From positions 1 through 64,000 of the forward strand of contig NZ_JACVCV010000005.1 of NCBI RefSeq assembly GCF_017811155.1: a stretch of DNA of 64,000 nucleotides. Direction: 5' to 3'. Below are positions 63,002-64,000 of the stretch, piece after piece. The notes below the pieces were generated by a model. That model saw only the letters and a program-made list of their open reading frames with translations, searched no databases and was not told the DNA's origin. This DNA comes from Lunatimonas salinarum. Lineage in GTDB: Bacteria > Bacteroidota > Bacteroidia > Cytophagales > Cyclobacteriaceae. The stretch's first letter is position 1, and each line of letters starts with the position of its first letter. Made by a program: the position numbers and the translations under genes.

Positions 63002-63319
63002 ATGGAACAAATCATCCAATACCTTTCAGATAACCAACAACAATTTTATGTGTTCATCTTGGCGGTGTTTGTCGGCATAGAAGTCATATCCAAAGTGCCC
63101 ACTGTATTACACACCCCACTTATGTCCGGATCCAACGCACTTTCCGGAGTAGTGATTGTAGGTTCCATCTTGGTGCTCGGAAAAACGGATCCAGGCAATT
63201 ACCTGGCTCTTTCTTTGGGCTTCGTGGCCGTATTATTGGCCACCTTGAATGTAGTAGGAGGATTTGCGGTTACTGGCCGTATGTTGGAAATGTTTAAGAA
63301 AAAACCTGCCAAAAAATAA
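63002..63319 (+). CDS. pntAB: NAD(P) transhydrogenase subunit alpha part 2
   Basis: The 105-residue membrane subunit has three hydrophobic helices (about 15-30, 45-60, 68-90), with the typical VPTVLHTPLMSGSNALSG segment (about 31-48). It forms part of the proton channel with PntB. pntB starts 5 bp downstream, so all three genes are co-transcribed. Confidence 0.94.
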   Translation: MEQIIQYLSDNQQQFYVFILAVFVGIEVISKVPTVLHTPLMSGSNALSGVVIVGSILVLGKTDPGNYLALSLGFVAVLLATLNVVGGFAVTGRMLEMFKKKPAKK

Positions 63320-63324
63320 GCGAA

Positions 63325-64000
63325 ATGATAGCACAAATTATAGACATCTGCTACCTCGTAGCAGTGGTCCTTTTTATCTTGGGAATAAAGCTGATGAGTC
63401 ATCCCGATTCGGCCCGAAAGGGAAATGCCTTGGCGCTATCGGGTATGGTATTGGCCATTGTCGCTTCTTTCCTCACTCCCGGACTCAATAATATTGTATT
63501 GATTTTGGTGGCCATGGCTTTGGGAACCGGGGGCGGCCTCTACTTCGCCAAATCGGTTCAAATGACCGCCATGCCACAACTGGTTTCGTTCTTTAACGGT
63601 ATGGGAGGCGCAGCTGCTGCGCTTATCGGCTTGGTTGAATATGGTGATCTGCCGGTAAATGAAATTGGTAACGGAGCTGTGTTAATGGCATCCTTGGTGA
63701 TCGGTTCCATTTCATTTTCGGGCTCTTTAGTAGCCATGGGAAAACTTCAGGGAGTGATCAAAGACATCAATATCAACAAAATCCTAGCATTTCTGATTCT
63801 CGCCGTCGCTGTGGCATTGTCCATTTACGTCATCGCTTCCGGTGAGTCCCAGCCCGCATTGGTTTATGCCATAGTACTGATATCCCTTGTATATGGATTG
63901 GCATTCGTCTACCCTATTGGAGGAGCCGACATGCCGGTGGTTATCTCCCTGCTAAACTCCCTAACCGGCGTGACGGCAGCTACCACCGGCTTGCTTTACA
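63325..64000 (+). CDS. pntB: NAD(P) transhydrogenase subunit beta (partial, right edge)
   Basis: The frame opens at ATG 63325 (MIAQIIDICYLVAVVLFILG) and stays open to the window end, giving about 225 of the expected 460 residues. It shows the membrane domain with several helices, a MPQLVSFFNGMGGAAAALIG segment and the late MPVVISLLNSLTGVTAATTG segment, both typical of PntB. The NADP-binding C-terminal domain lies beyond the window. Confidence 0.94.
   Translation, partial: MIAQIIDICYLVAVVLFILGIKLMSHPDSARKGNALALSGMVLAIVASFLTPGLNNIVLILVAMALGTGGGLYFAKSVQMTAMPQLVSFFNGMGGAAAALIGLVEYGDLPVNEIGNGAVLMASLVIGSISFSGSLVAMGKLQGVIKDININKILAFLILAVAVALSIYVIASGESQPALVYAIVLISLVYGLAFVYPIGGADMPVVISLLNSLTGVTAATTGLLY

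Overview
The window looks like chromosome of a Bacteroidota bacterium, most likely Cytophagales (Cyclobacteriaceae-like). The grounds are a HmuY-type heme lipoprotein beside a TonB receptor, many lipobox lipoproteins, A/T-rich translation starts without Shine-Dalgarno sequences, a split PntA, and planctomycete-type cytochrome/DUF1501 modules of the kind found in marine and soda-lake Bacteroidota. The family is inferred from gene content, not from a marker gene. No rRNA, tRNA or CRISPR array was seen.

1-5.1 kb: a visibly AT-richer defence island on the minus strand. It reads hsdM, then a Schlafen/AlbA_2 ATP-binding protein, then hsdS, all overlapping. hsdS is cut off at the window edge by the terminal repeats of an IS21-like element. 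hsdM carries an in-frame hairpin repeat and the AlbA_2 gene carries 21-bp tandem repeats.

5.1-12.3 kb: a Tm-1/UPF0261 protein, then a compact oxidative cassette. It has an FAD-linked lactone-oxidase-like enzyme on the plus strand, facing a minus-strand membrane protein, a DyP peroxidase and a catalase-like heme protein. I know of no described function for this combination; it is the best candidate here for an uncharacterised system.

12.4-20.9 kb: mostly housekeeping. GAF protein, META-domain protein, NAD salvage pair pncB-pncA, EamA transporter, peroxiredoxin, GAPDH, BASS-family symporter and PlsC-like acyltransferase.

21-40.4 kb: catabolic and surface genes, nearly all on the minus strand. 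There is a planctomycete-type trio (DUF1549/DUF1553 cytochrome, Tat-exported DUF1501, membrane cytochrome with LRR) behind a sodium:solute symporter. Then come a membrane protein, an anchored isochorismatase-fold hydrolase, a small EHP-repeat lipoprotein, a transglutaminase-like lipoprotein, a PhoD phosphatase, a sulfatase, a GH31 glycosidase and a Tat-exported Gfo/Idh/MocA oxidoreductase. This suggests uptake and periplasmic processing of sulfated or otherwise decorated sugars.

40.8-47.6 kb: a complete plus-strand heme-acquisition operon: hmuT, hmuU, hmuV, hmuS, TonB receptor, hmuY. A hairpin lies between the cytoplasmic/inner-membrane genes and the outer-membrane genes.

47.9-61.5 kb: a minus-strand sugar-oxidation operon (HUMPS-type decarboxylase/aldolase, medium-chain dehydrogenase, SDR, TIM-barrel isomerase, SMP-30 lactonase). 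Upstream lie two tandem paralogous ~1,140-residue lipoproteins with propeller, HEAT and cytochrome parts, and an AGE-family epimerase lipoprotein. Together they suggest periplasmic oxidation of a sugar or sugar lactone coupled to cytochromes, followed by cytoplasmic breakdown.

61.9-64 kb: pntAA-pntAB-pntB, proton-translocating transhydrogenase; pntB runs off the right edge. Intergenic copies of a ~125-bp palindrome-rich repeat occur at 29.2 and 52.8 kb, with a partial relative at 16.0 kb.
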